Source: Bacteroidaceae bacterium (lineage in GTDB: Bacteria > Bacteroidota > Bacteroidia > Bacteroidales > Bacteroidaceae). Taken from it: a DNA stretch of 64,000 nt. The notes below the pieces were generated by a model. That model was not told where the DNA came from, did not search any database, and saw only the letters and a list, made by a program, of their open reading frames with translations. The stretch spans positions 43,368-107,367 of the forward strand of contig JAFYWV010000018.1 of the NCBI GenBank assembly GCA_017546505.1, written 5' to 3'. Made by a program: the position numbers and the translations under genes. Positions 7,096 through 18,600 of this stretch are shown in pieces. Each line of letters starts with the position of its first letter. Position 1 is the stretch's first letter.

Positions 7096-8388
7096 ATGGC
7101 TATATTAAAAATCTACAACGACATTGTTGATGAGACCGAGCGCCTTTTTCTTCGTGATATAGGCGCTGATGGTGTTTGCTACAAGAGCATCACCGAGTTC
7201 CTGGAGTCCATTGATGAGAACGACAGCGAGATTGACCTACGCATTCACTGCAAGGGCGGTTCCGTTGTTGAAGGTTGGGCAATCTACGATGCCTTGCGTG
7301 ATTCCGGCAAGACCATCAAGGCCACAATCGAGGGCGAGTGTTCATCAATGGCCACAATCATTTTACTTGCAGCCCCCAAGGAGCGACGTTTTGCGTATGC
7401 CAATGCGACATTGTGCATTCACAACCCTGCATTGTGCTATCTGGAGAGCGACTACTACACACGACTGACAGCCGACAAACTTGATACTTTGGCAGAGGAT
7501 ATCAAGAAGCAGGCCGATATGTTGCGTGAGGAGCAGACCAAGATGGTGGACCTGTATGTGGAGAGGACAGGTGCTGACCGTGCAGAGCTTGAGAGCCTGA
7601 TGAGCAAGGACATATTCATCAATATGGCTCGCGCCAAGGAGTTGGGCTTCATTTCAGAGACCGTAGTACCAATAACGGCATTTAATAAACCAAAATTCAA
7701 ATCATCAAAACAAATGGCACAGAAAGAATCAAAAGTTCAGGTGAAGCAGGGTCTATTGGACCGTTTGCTTTCAATGGCCGGTTTTTCAAGACTGGAGGAT
7801 GTCAGAATGGTAGACCAGGTTATCACAGCAGCTGATGGCTCTGAGTTCACAGTTGAGCGTGAGGATGGCGATCCAAAGGTTGGCGACAAGGCCTACCCCA
7901 ACGGCACCTATGTTCTTGAAGACGGCACGACAATCGTCATCGAGGGTGAGGTTATCACCGACATCATCGAGCCCGGAGCGGAAGAGGAAGAGCAGGAGAA
8001 AAACGAGAACGAGGGCGACGAGCCCACAGTTGAGGAACTTCAGAAAGAGGTTGAGGAACTGAAAGAGAAAGTCGCGGAAGACGAGCAGCAGAAAGAGGAG
8101 TTGAAGAAAGAGGTCGAGGAGTTGAAGGAGACCGTGGCTGAGCAGGCAAAGGCCTTGAAGGGTACAGTTGCAGTATCTTCAGACGAGAAGAAGATTATCG
8201 ACAAGGTAAACGGAGCAGGCGGTCTTGCTTGGCTCAACAAAATCCTGTCAATGAAATCTACCTACACTGCAAGCAACCGCAAGTTCGTTGACCACACAGA
8301 CGGTAACCGTTCGGAGGAATCACCTACCCAGAAAGCCTTGCGTGAGGCAAGAGAAAAGGCTGAAGCCAAGAGAAAGGCAAAGGCATAA
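7096..8388 (+). CDS. ClpP-like prohead protease fused to scaffold-like region
   Basis: The 430-residue protein has an N-terminal S14 ClpP-type serine protease (about 1-200). The likely triad is Ser84 in ECSSMA, His109 in CIHNPA and Asp172 in SKDIFI, in the order and spacing of ClpP. Phage proteases of this type cleave scaffold and capsid protein inside the prohead. Residues about 207-430 are unlike ClpP: a beta-rich stretch, a very acidic segment (265-300), a Glu/Lys coiled coil (about 305-355) and a basic Lys/Arg/Ala tail. This matches a scaffold that binds the capsid shell. It sits directly before the major capsid gene. A weak -7 box (TACCTTTG, 7068-7075) lies upstream. Confidence 0.85.
   Translation: MAILKIYNDIVDETERLFLRDIGADGVCYKSITEFLESIDENDSEIDLRIHCKGGSVVEGWAIYDALRDSGKTIKATIEGECSSMATIILLAAPKERRFAYANATLCIHNPALCYLESDYYTRLTADKLDTLAEDIKKQADMLREEQTKMVDLYVERTGADRAELESLMSKDIFINMARAKELGFISETVVPITAFNKPKFKSSKQMAQKESKVQVKQGLLDRLLSMAGFSRLEDVRMVDQVITAADGSEFTVEREDGDPKVGDKAYPNGTYVLEDGTTIVIEGEVITDIIEPGAEEEEQEKNENEGDEPTVEELQKEVEELKEKVAEDEQQKEELKKEVEELKETVAEQAKALKGTVAVSSDEKKIIDKVNGAGGLAWLNKILSMKSTYTASNRKFVDHTDGNRSEESPTQKALREAREKAEAKRKAKA
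7714..8388 (+). CDS. Possible nested scaffold protein, in-frame internal start
   Basis: An in-frame ATG (Met207 of the fusion) follows a 30-nt AT-rich stretch that looks like a Bacteroidetes translation leader. It lies exactly at the border between protease and scaffold-like parts. Translation from it would give a 224-residue free scaffold, as in lambda C/Nu3. This is inferred from layout only. Confidence 0.4.
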   Translation: MAQKESKVQVKQGLLDRLLSMAGFSRLEDVRMVDQVITAADGSEFTVEREDGDPKVGDKAYPNGTYVLEDGTTIVIEGEVITDIIEPGAEEEEQEKNENEGDEPTVEELQKEVEELKEKVAEDEQQKEELKKEVEELKETVAEQAKALKGTVAVSSDEKKIIDKVNGAGGLAWLNKILSMKSTYTASNRKFVDHTDGNRSEESPTQKALREAREKAEAKRKAKA

Positions 8389-8433
8389 GAGAGAGAGTAA
8401 CAAACCTATTTATCAAATCAAAAAAGAAGTAAA

Positions 8434-9495
8434 ATGGACTTTAAAAATTTTACAGTTGACAATGGCGCAATCAGAGACTTGCGCGAACTTATGTTCATGA
8501 CTGCTTTTGCCGATCCTGATTTGGAGGCAATCCTTACCACGAAGACTGGCGTCTACAACGGTAAGAAACTTGGCTTCATCAACGACCTCGGTGACGTCGG
8601 TCTTGACAGAAACGGTTGTAACCCTGAATACTCAAACATCAATATCACAGGTGCTGAGAAGGAGTGGGATTTGGGTACTTGGGAGATTGCCAAGCACATC
8701 TGTTACACTGAACTGGAGAACACCATCGCCGAGCACTGCCTCAATGGTGGCACAGAGATCGATGACCTCGGTCCTACAGTGTATATGAATGAAATCCTCA
8801 TTCCTCTCTTGCAGAAGGCAATGAAGGAAATGTTCTGGCGTATCGCTTGGTTCGGTGACAAGTCAGCGAAGAACATCGCAGACTCTGGTATCCTTACCGC
8901 AGGTGTTAACCCCAAGTTGTTCACAATGTGTGACGGTTTGTGGAAGCGTTTGCAGGCTATCATCGCGGCAAACCCCAACCAGCATACTGTTATCGAGGCT
9001 AACTCGGCATCAACCTATGCGGCACAGAAGAACGGTATCAGAACATCCGGCACAGCTATCAAGCTCGTGGATGATATGTTGTCTGATGCTGACTCACGCA
9101 TCTTTGACGACCCCAACGCGGCAATCTTTATGACCAGTTCACTCTTCAAGGCGTTGCGTAACGATCTTGTAGACAAGTACGGCAAGTACACAATGCCTGT
9201 TGAGCAGCTTGCTGCAGGTATCAACCTTGCACAGTACGACGGCCACAAGATTATCGCTCTCGACATCTGGGACCGTATGATCAAGAAGTATGAGGACACA
9301 GGTACCAAACTCAACTGTCCTCACCGTGCTGTAATCACCACACCGTCTAACTTGTTTGTCGGTACAAACGACAGCAAGTTGGTGAGCACATTGCGTGTGA
9401 ACTTCAACGAGGAGACAGAGTACAACAACATTCTTGCGAAGTCAAAGATCGGTACCTTGATTGGTGAGGATGCACTTGTGCAGGTAGCAATCTAA
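8434..9495 (+). CDS. Major capsid protein
   Basis: The 353-residue protein is placed between the protease-scaffold gene and the portal region, where the major head protein is expected. Its length and mixed alpha/beta composition fit an HK97-fold capsid. The N-terminal helix (IRDLRELMFMTAF), central KEMFWRIAWFGD and C-terminal SNLFVGTNDSKLVSTLRVNFN strands are typical of Bacteroidetes phage capsid proteins as I know them. Codon use is strongly biased, as expected of a highly expressed gene. Confidence 0.8.
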   Translation: MDFKNFTVDNGAIRDLRELMFMTAFADPDLEAILTTKTGVYNGKKLGFINDLGDVGLDRNGCNPEYSNINITGAEKEWDLGTWEIAKHICYTELENTIAEHCLNGGTEIDDLGPTVYMNEILIPLLQKAMKEMFWRIAWFGDKSAKNIADSGILTAGVNPKLFTMCDGLWKRLQAIIAANPNQHTVIEANSASTYAAQKNGIRTSGTAIKLVDDMLSDADSRIFDDPNAAIFMTSSLFKALRNDLVDKYGKYTMPVEQLAAGINLAQYDGHKIIALDIWDRMIKKYEDTGTKLNCPHRAVITTPSNLFVGTNDSKLVSTLRVNFNEETEYNNILAKSKIGTLIGEDALVQVAI

Positions 9496-9503
9496 AAAAA
9501 GAG

Positions 9504-9509
9504 AGGAGG
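9504..9509 (+). promoter_or_regulatory. Strong Shine-Dalgarno site
   Basis: A full AGGAGG lies 5 nt before the ATG at 9515. Most genes in this window have A-rich leaders without a recognisable Shine-Dalgarno, as is usual in Bacteroidetes, so this site is exceptional and supports high expression of the following virion gene. Confidence 0.7.
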
Positions 9510-9514
9510 ATAAT

Positions 9515-10108
9515 ATGCCAGATGTATGTGATTTCAGATTAGCATCAAATATGGTGGCTAATTGTGAGAAGCCTTCAATCGCTGGTCTTAGGAACAATGG
9601 TTACATCATCAATTTCGATGACATCGACTTTGAAAATTCGGTGCGTGACTCGAGCAATCCTAATATTATCACTTCTCTCGTCCTGTTATCTGGTAAGAGA
9701 GCTTACAATGTGTATGTACCGGGCAAGACTCCGTTCTCTGGAACGAAAAAGAGCCTTGTCACTGGTACCTACAGGAATAAGTTCTCGAAAGATGTATCCA
9801 TTGTCATTCTTGACAACGGACCGGACGTAGCAAAGAACGTGATTGACCAGTTGGCAAACGGAACGTTCGTGGTTGTTTTGGAAAACAAGTTTGCAGGTGC
9901 AGACGGTAAGAACACCTTTGAGATTTACGGCTTTGAGGCTGGTTTGACAGCAACAGCCCTTGACGATGACAAGTATTCAGAAGAGAGTGACGGCGGTTGG
10001 GCTTGCACATTGCAGGAGACAGGTGCTCCAAGCTCGGGCTTGTACTTGTATAACACATCGATAACAGCTACTCGCCAGTCATTGGCATCATTGGTGGCTG
10101 GTTCTTAA
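9515..10108 (+). CDS. Virion structural protein, possibly tail-tube-like
   Basis: The 197-residue, beta-rich, Ser/Thr/Gly-rich protein lies just after the major capsid gene and has an unusually strong ribosome site. The segments FVVVLENKFAGADGKNTFEIYGFEAGL and the C-terminal Ala/Ser tail recall tail-tube or decoration proteins. Sequence alone does not decide between these. Confidence 0.6.
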   Translation: MPDVCDFRLASNMVANCEKPSIAGLRNNGYIINFDDIDFENSVRDSSNPNIITSLVLLSGKRAYNVYVPGKTPFSGTKKSLVTGTYRNKFSKDVSIVILDNGPDVAKNVIDQLANGTFVVVLENKFAGADGKNTFEIYGFEAGLTATALDDDKYSEESDGGWACTLQETGAPSSGLYLYNTSITATRQSLASLVAGS

Positions 10109-10120
10109 ACAATCTGAAAG

Positions 10121-10873
10121 ATGAGTGAATACCAAGACACGATGAACAGACTTGAGGAAATGAGAAGCCGTTATGATGACGGTTTCTCATCTTCCGATAG
10201 ACAGTTCCTGGATAGGTTGTACTATTCGCTGTTCGTAAAGGCGATAACAAATACAGGATGCAGCGACTGTTACCGTGACGCTTACATCCTATGTGTAAAC
10301 AAACTCAAACGATTAAAGAGTATGCCTAAAAAACCTAATTATATTTTGAAAGCAGGGGCGATGATTCACCCTGTTGGAACATCCAAATTCTACACCAACC
10401 CTATCACAGATGAGGTTGCTGAAGACTGGTTGAGCAAATATCCCGGTCAGATAGGAATGTTCGCGGAATACCCAGAAGATTGGGAAGAGAGAGTTGCGAA
10501 GTATGCTGAGGCACAGAAAGCAGAGCGTTGTGCTGAAGGTGAGGTAAGCGGAGTCGAAGATACTACTTCAGCGGAGTTGGAAACTGTAAAGACAGAGCTT
10601 CAGGCTGAAAAGGAGGAGAATGCCACCTTGAGAGCCGAGCTTGAGGCAACCAAAGCGTTGCTTGCAGAAGCAGAGGCCAAGATTGCAGAGAAATCCGATG
10701 ATAACGCTGTAGTCGCAAACGAGGAACTTGAGAAAGCCAAAGCGGAGATTGCAGAGTTGAAGGAGGAGAACGCAAAGTTGAAGACCGACAACCGAGCACT
10801 CAAAGCGGCCAACACTCGCCTCAAGAAAGGCGATGACGCAGAGGAAGCGAAAGAAGATGCCGAAAAGGCTTAA
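10121..10873 (+). CDS. Virion-region protein with long C-terminal coiled coil
   Basis: Residues 1-125 form a compact domain with Cys residues (CSDCYRDAYILC) and a GMFAEYPEDW motif. Residues about 150-240 are a continuous Ala/Glu/Lys coiled coil. It lies between the tail-tube-like protein and the portal. It could be a second scaffold or a head-completion factor. The function is not recognised. Confidence 0.6.
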   Translation: MSEYQDTMNRLEEMRSRYDDGFSSSDRQFLDRLYYSLFVKAITNTGCSDCYRDAYILCVNKLKRLKSMPKKPNYILKAGAMIHPVGTSKFYTNPITDEVAEDWLSKYPGQIGMFAEYPEDWEERVAKYAEAQKAERCAEGEVSGVEDTTSAELETVKTELQAEKEENATLRAELEATKALLAEAEAKIAEKSDDNAVVANEELEKAKAEIAELKEENAKLKTDNRALKAANTRLKKGDDAEEAKEDAEKA

Positions 10874-10906
10874 TAAAAACGAATAATCACCTTAACCCAT
10901 TACCTT

Positions 10907-12097
10907 ATGAATGCAAACACCGTCAAGCGTCCCCCACGTAGATTTGATGTAAGTTATCTCGGTACACTGAACATACAGTCTTATGGACGTGACAACTTGT
11001 ACCCCCAGCGTATGTATGATTTGATTCAGAACAGCCCGACTGGAGGAACTTGTTGTGACCGCTACCAGACATTTATCGAAGGTAATGGGTTAAACGACTT
11101 GGAGTTCTCGGAGTATGTATGTAACCGTGCAGGAGAAACTGTTGATGACATTTACCGTCTCATCGCCCAAGATATGGCCTTGTATCACGGTTTTGCCTTG
11201 CATATAAACTACAATATGGCTTGCAAGATTGTAGAGTTGCAGCATATTCCATTTCAGGATTGCCGATTGGAAGAGGAGACCGAAGACGGTCAGGTAATAC
11301 ATATCAAGGTCCACCCCGACTGGAGTGGTTGCAAGACACGAAAAGGAAAGAAGATAGCCGTTGATAAGCTGAACGTGAAAGAGTTCTTCGTATTCAATCC
11401 GATTCCCGAAGTAGTGCTCTCGCAGATTGACGCGGCCGGTGGCATTGAGAGTTATACAGGACAGATTCTTTGGTTCTCTTTCGATGGCAAGTACAAGTAC
11501 CCGAAACCCATTTATGACAAAGTCGTAACCAATCTCTCCACGGATGAGGGACTTGACAATGTGAAATACCGCAATACCCGAAATAATTTCCTAATGGCTG
11601 GTATGTTGGTCCACAAGAAAGGGCAGAACATCAGCATCGATGAAGATGGCCAGACCATTAGCGGCAACGATACTGCTGATGAAGATTTCGCAAAGAGCCT
11701 TGATGTATTCCAAGGCGATATGAACAGTTGTGCCATTATGGATGTGACGGTCAACCAAGGTGAGGATGAGCCAAGATTCGTACCTGTCGAGGGAACAAAC
11801 TTTGACTCGAAATTCACTTGTACTGAAAAGAGTACAACCGAACGCATCTATTCGGCATTCGGTCAGGAGCCTTGGTATTGTATCCGTATTGGAAGCCTCG
11901 GCTTCAGCGGAACTGTGCTGAGCGAAGCGTATGAATACTACAATTCCTATGTAAGCAAGGAACGCAGGGCAATTTCAAGAGCTTTAAAAAAGATATTTGC
12001 GGTATGGCACGAGAATGCCAATCGTACAGGTGATTTCGAAGTTCAACCAATGGTTTATGTAAACAACAAGGACAATGGAATTACTAATAACACCTGA
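10907..12097 (+). CDS. Portal protein
   Basis: The 396-residue protein starts with a YGRDNLYPQRMYDLIQNSP region and a CCDRYQTFIEGNG helix, the usual N-terminus of Bacteroidetes phage portals. A wing-like beta part and a C-terminal stem region (SEAYEYYNSYVSKERRAISRALKKIF) follow. The portal forms the dodecameric DNA channel at the capsid vertex. Its size and position next to the connector gene support the call. It overlaps the following gene by 23 bp. Confidence 0.75.
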   Translation: MNANTVKRPPRRFDVSYLGTLNIQSYGRDNLYPQRMYDLIQNSPTGGTCCDRYQTFIEGNGLNDLEFSEYVCNRAGETVDDIYRLIAQDMALYHGFALHINYNMACKIVELQHIPFQDCRLEEETEDGQVIHIKVHPDWSGCKTRKGKKIAVDKLNVKEFFVFNPIPEVVLSQIDAAGGIESYTGQILWFSFDGKYKYPKPIYDKVVTNLSTDEGLDNVKYRNTRNNFLMAGMLVHKKGQNISIDEDGQTISGNDTADEDFAKSLDVFQGDMNSCAIMDVTVNQGEDEPRFVPVEGTNFDSKFTCTEKSTTERIYSAFGQEPWYCIRIGSLGFSGTVLSEAYEYYNSYVSKERRAISRALKKIFAVWHENANRTGDFEVQPMVYVNNKDNGITNNT

Positions 12098-12584
12098 TGA
12101 AGTCAAGAGGTTAGGTAGGCCGATAGGGAACGTTGATGAAAGCAAGATAGTAGCCTTTATAAAAGAGGCAGAGCATTTGAGCGTAAAGCCTGTTATTGGC
12201 AATGAACTTTACCTGAAGTTGCTTGAGAAAGGGGACATTGAAGAAGATTATAAAACATTACTAAACGGCGGTTCGTATACAGACTCCAGTGGTAATGTTT
12301 TTTCTTTTATGGGTCTACGTGTTGCGATTTCGTACTACGTCTATGCCCAGAACGTAATGTCCGGGGACTTTGAAAGCACACGTTACGGTATGGTCTTCAA
12401 AGACAGTGACTATTCTACAAGAATTTCCTCTAAGGAACGCTCCGATTGCTACAACAACGCACTTGAGGTGGCCAACACCTATCTGAAAGACTGCTTGCAG
12501 TTCTGCAGGGAGAAGGGACTCGTAAAACGAGCCTCTTTGAAAAACGCAAAGACCGGAAGCATAATCATCAGAAAAATCGGATAA
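12075..12584 (+). CDS. Head-tail connector-like protein
   Basis: The 169-residue mostly helical protein starts with LLITPDEVKRLGRPIGNVDE and contains GLRVAISYYVYAQNVMSGDFESTRYGMVFKDSDYS. I associate this pattern with the DUF6712 family of Bacteroidetes phages, thought to be a gp6-like adaptor. The start overlaps the portal gene, as expected for stoichiometric partners. Confidence 0.65.
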   Translation: MELLITPDEVKRLGRPIGNVDESKIVAFIKEAEHLSVKPVIGNELYLKLLEKGDIEEDYKTLLNGGSYTDSSGNVFSFMGLRVAISYYVYAQNVMSGDFESTRYGMVFKDSDYSTRISSKERSDCYNNALEVANTYLKDCLQFCREKGLVKRASLKNAKTGSIIIRKIG

Positions 12585-12618
12585 ACGAATGAAAAGTGAA
12601 ACGTAAAATAGAAGAATT

Positions 12619-15600
12619 ATGTCATTAACAAATAAATCAACTTTGATAAATGATGCCCAGCTTATCCGCTATGCCGAACAGGAGGGTTTCAATACGGCAG
12701 AAAGAGTTGGTAAACTGTTCGTCGATTTCATCAACAATGCTGATGCGGCGTTGGCACAAGAGGTTGCGAACAGACAAAGTGCTGACAATGTTCTCCAGCA
12801 GCAGCTGACCACAACAACGAGTGTGGCCAATAGTGCACAGAGTACAGCGACCAACGCCAACACTAAGGCGACCAACGCTTTCAACCTCATCACTCTGCTT
12901 GAGCAATCAATCGGAGCGGCTGGCGGTATTGTTCCTCTTGACAACCTTTGCAAGATACCGTCGGCCTATCTGCCGTCATTTATGGATGACGTATTGGAAT
13001 TCTTCAATATAGGAAGTTCCAATATGGTTGTTAATTTTGGAACAACACTCCAAAAAAAGTCCACCGACGAGGATTGTAGAGTCCTTTACAAAGAAGACAC
13101 CAACGTCTTTGTATTTCACGACACAGAAGAAGGAATATATTATTCTGACTGTCTTGATGGAGATACATGGGGTGTTGACAATGGCAACGGACGTGTGCCT
13201 CACTCTGGCAAAGTGTATTTGTGTATCGCCAGCAATAAGTCTTACCGTTGGAGTGGTACACAACTTACCGTTATCGGTAATGACCTTGCTTTGGGCGAAA
13301 CATCTTCAACAGCCTTTCCTGGTAGCAGAGGAGTGACTTTGGAGAGATATGTTGATAATCTTTTAAAGTATGCAGCGGAGCACAACAGAACCTTTGTGAA
13401 CATCAACAGATGGAAAGAAACGGCAGATGCAATAACATTGGACGAAGCGATAGACCACCTTGTAAACGGAGCACGTATAGAGTATGGTATTATCATTACA
13501 TACTTTACAGTTGATGGCTGGGTGACAAAACAGTATGTAGGAGCAAGTTCCATCAGTGAGTTTTACAAGCATAGCAACTGGAAAGACTATGGCAACGGTG
13601 GCGGTTCATCAACTGGAAACATTGTCAATGTAAACGAGATTGCCCCTCTCACAGAAGGATATTATTCTCGTGCAAAGGCAGCACTTGCCGTTCCTGAAGA
13701 ACTGCGTACATCCGGCCGTAAGATGACCTTTATGAGTGCATCTAACGAATGGCAGACGTGGCAGTTTGTAGGTACCATCATTGATGACTGGGTAGATGAG
13801 AACTACTGGAAGCCAGAAATAAAGGGTGTGTCTTTCAATGGAGCAGAACCTGTATCACCCAATGCCAACGGCATTATCGAGTTGCAGTATGAGGTAACGG
13901 TGGACCAGGAAGCAAATGCCGAAAGTACGAACCCAATTTCGAATGCCCACGTTACACAACGCTTCACAGAACTGCAAGACTCTTTGGCCGCAGGACTTGA
14001 TGTCGATCCTGTAACGCGAGTTCTCACATTGAAAGATGCCAAAGGAGAGGCAATGTCATCAGTTACTCTACCTGAAGGTGGAGGTGGTGGCAACACCAAT
14101 CCGACTGCGATTGAGCTTATCATCAACAGCGACCTGTCGGCAACAATCAAAGAGGGTGATGAGTGGAATCTCGAATTCACTTGGCGACACTACAGTCTCA
14201 AGGATAATGTCGATACACAATACAGCGGCCGTGCAGAATTGATTGTAAACGGTTCAAGCGTTGCAAGTAAGGATGTCGTACAAGGTATCCAATCGTTCGA
14301 TGTCAGCAAGTGGCTAAACGTCGGTATGAACAGTGTGCGTGTGAAAATCACAGCCGATGACGGCATTATCGCACAGTCTGCCTACCTGAAACTGTCGGTA
14401 GTAACATTGAATATCTCTTCAAGTTATTCTTTGGCCACTATCACAGAGAAAGGCACAGCGATACCGTTCCGTTATGTCGTGACCGGTAGTGGTACCAAGG
14501 TCGTAAACTTTGTGCTTGACGGCAATCCGCTCCCGACCGAAACGATTACTGCTTCTGGAGCAACCAACGTCAAGAGCATTGCTACATCTGGTTTGTCACA
14601 CGGAGCCCATAGCCTTGTAGTCTATGCGGAGCGTGAAATATCGGCAGGCACTATGCTTGAATCAAACCACCTGTATTTCGACCTGATGATTACAGAGAGT
14701 GGTACACAGACAACCATTATCGCGACAGAGTTCAACACGCCCGAGGTAGAACAGTACAAGACCATTGTAATACCTTTTGCAGTGTATGACCCATCTGCAG
14801 TAACATCCAATGTGGATATTCTCATTAACGGAGTGTTGAGCACGGCAATGGAAGTGGACCGTAGCCGACAGACTTGGAGTTATCGTGCGAAAAATGCCGG
14901 TGACTACACATTCACAATCCGTGCCAACGGAATTGAGCGTAATATCGCAGTAAAGGTGACTGAAGCCAGCACACAAATTTCTGCCGAGACCGATGCTCTT
15001 GCCCTCTATCTGTCTTCATCTGGCCGAAGCAATTCTGCCACAAACAAGGCAGACTGGAGTTTTACGGCTGAGAATGGCAGTACTGTACAGGCTCAATTCT
15101 CAAACTGTGAGTTCGATGAGCAGAGCGGTTGGAAAGCTGATGCGAATGGCCTTGTATCACTTCACCTTGCGAAAGGAGCCCAGTGCTACATTCCATATTA
15201 TCCTTTTGCGTTCGACGGCAAGACCACAGGAAAAACCATTGAGATAGAGTTCAGTAGTAGCAACTGCTATGATGCAGATGCTGTCCTTATCAGTTGCTTG
15301 CATGGAGTGGTAGGCTTTGAGATAAATGCTCAAGAGTGCTATTTCCAGTCAGCATTGAAGAAGAAGATCAGTACGAAGTTCAAGCAGAACGAGCGTATTC
15401 GTGTTGGTTTCGTAGTGCAAAGCGTTGCAGAGAGTCGTTTCATTTTCCTCTTCTTGAACGGTAAAATGAGTAACGTGATACAATACGATACAAGCGACTA
15501 TTTCGTGCAGACAGTACCTGTGGGTATCACATTGGGTAACGCAAGCTGCGAACTTGATATATACAACATTCGTGTGTATGACAATGCCTTGTCGTTCCGT

Positions 15601-18600
15601 CAGATGATAGACAACTACATTGCCGATATGGATGACACCGAAGTGATGTTTGCTAAGTTGGCAGAGAACGACATTCTCAATGCCGACAGTGCAGAGCCAG
15701 AGGTGGAGTATGACAAGGTTGTGGATAAAATCCCTTGTATGACCCTCATCGGTGCAATGCCTAAATATAAGGGCGACAAGAAGAAGGACACCAAGATTGT
15801 TTATGAGGACAGATTGCACCCTGAATTCTCATTTACTTGCGATAAATGTCAAAACGACGTGCAAGGAACATCATCACAATATTATCCACGCAAGAACTGG
15901 AAGTTCAAGTTCCTTACTGACATTATCTACACCAAGTCTGGAGCCATAGCAAGTAAGTATGCTCTCCGTGGTGTTGATGGTAACGGTAATCTTGTACCGC
16001 AGAAAGCCGTCAAGACATTCTGCTTGAAGGCTGACTTTGCCGAGAGTTCTGGTACACACAATACAGGTGCTGCGAACTTCATTAACGAGGTTCTTGTGAA
16101 AGCCGGCATTCTCACACCACCCCAGCAGGTCGATTCAACAGTGCGTACCACTATCTACGGTTTCCCGATCCTCCTGTTCCATCAAGAGACAGAGAGCAGT
16201 CCGCGTGTATTTATCGGTAAGTACAACTTTAACAACGACAAGAGCACGCAGGATACATTCGGCTTTGAGAAGATTGCTGGTTACAACAAGGGAATGATTA
16301 ACCGCGATGACTATCTGTTGTACCCGGGTACTCTCGCACAGTTACAGAAAGATGTAGATGCTTTGTCTGAAGCAGAGGATGATGGTGAATACTTAATGTA
16401 CCTCATCGACGACGAGAGTGACGGAGTCTATTACAATCACCTTGTAGAGTATGATGCCGCAAACGGGGCTTGGGTAGATAAGGGAGAGTTATGGATGTGG
16501 GATGCCTACAACAAGAACTGGTGTAGCCGTGCTGGTTTATCCTTTACAGATGGCCTGAACAAAGTGAAAGATGGTTACCTTGTAGAGAACAACTGCGAAT
16601 GTTGGGAGTTTACAAACAACGGTAACGCAATGTGTCTTTTCCACGCCAGCGACTTCGAGACAAAGGTGTATGGCGATGACATTCCTGACTGGTTTGATAA
16701 TGACTGGTTGCCGACCGACAGTGAGGGTAAGAAGTACGCACCATATTGGGCAACAGCCTTTGAGCCTCGCTACCCAGACAATGACAATATGTTTATGCAC
16801 TATGCAAAGGGCCGTGTTCCTAAGCAGTTGAAACGCATTTGTGATTGGTTGTATTCGCTCGATGTGACTCGCGCCAACCTCACTGAAGCAGAGAGACAGG
16901 CAATGGATGCTCGTTTCCGTGCGGAATATACCCAGTATTTCCACAAAGACTCGATGTTGAGCTACGACTTGATACGTGAGGGTATTCTTGCAGCCGACCA
17001 AGGTGCAAAAAATATGATGTGGGTATTCTTCGACGGCTTGTGCTATCTCATTTTCTATGACAACGACACTATCTGGGGCTTGAACAACGAGGGTCGTAAC
17101 CAGTTCGGTCCTTATGTTGAGCCTCACGATAAGGACTCGCTTGGTAAATTCGTGTTCAATGGTGAGAGCAGTGTTATTTGGAACCTGATAGAGCGTAACC
17201 TTGAGGCGGAAAAGAACGTCATCTATGAGCGTTTGGTTTCACAGGGCGACTTCACCTATGAGCGAGCTTTGTACTGGTTCAATACACGCCAGAGTGATAT
17301 GTGGTGCGAAACCATCTACAACGAGGACGGTAAATACAAGTATATAGACAGTTTCGGTGCAGCGTCAGAAGAAGACGGAAGTGCTCAAGACTATCTTGAG
17401 ATAGCCCAAGGATCGCGTGAGGAACACAGAAAGTGGATGATGTATGAGCGTTTTGCTTACCTCAATGCAAAGCGTTGTACTGGTACATATCGCGAAAGTA
17501 GTGTATATCTCCGTGCGAACACGAATGGTGCAAGTACAGTGCCTTACAATGTGGCCGTAAACCTTACCGCGGCACAGGACTGGTATTTCGGTTTCCGTTT
17601 CTCTGGTAACGCAGGTTACAGCAGTCGTTTGTTGAAAGCGAATGAAACATACACATTCACCGCACCAGCAGGCAGTGTTCCTAATGATACAGAGACCTAC
17701 ATTTATCAGGCAGACCGAATAAAGAAACTTGGTGATCTGTCAGTCCTTTATCCGACAACGTTGGTTGTTGGAGCCTGCAAACTGCTTGAAGAGCTGATTG
17801 TGGGCAACGATACACCCGGATATGTCGGCAAGTTGGCAACGCTCACACTTGGCACACACCCTCTCCTGAAGAAGATAAACATTGTGAACTGCCCCACCTT
17901 GCAAAGTTCATTGGGAGTCACAGGTTGCTCAGCTTTGGAGACCATATATGCTCAAGGCAGTAAGATAACAGCAGTCAATCTGCCAGTTGCTTCTGTGGTA
18001 CGTTATATGCACCTCCCCGAAACGCTGGTTCAGTTACTGTTTGACCGTTTGCCGTACCTCACATACGACAACTTGGTCATTGACGGATATTCAGGAATCC
18101 AGACCGTAAACATCGTTAGTTGTCCGCGACTTGATGCGATGCGTATTCTTGAGGATATTATGAAAACTCCAAACAACTCGTTGCAGTATGTCCGCGTAAC
18201 CGACATTGACTTGGAGGGTGACGGACAGGTATTGCTTGATATGATGCATCTGAAGGGTGCAGAAAACAAGAACGGCGCTCCCGAGTTGTTCGGAAAGTAC
18301 ACCTTGACACGCTATATGCCAGAAGAGGACTACAACCGTATCGTTGAGTGCTATCCATACCTGAACATCATCAATCAGGAGTTCACATTGATATGCTTTG
18401 ATGACACTGTAGAGGATGAGGAAAACATCAGCAATATGGATAACAAGACAGGTTATCTATTCTCTGATGACAACCACACCGTTCCATTTGAACCAAGTGG
18501 TCACGTTTTGAACATCCTCAACCAACGCCACGCAGTTTTGGGCAAATATCAAGGTGTAGTGAACGGCAGAGGTAAAATGATAGTGTGTCAGCTCGATGAC

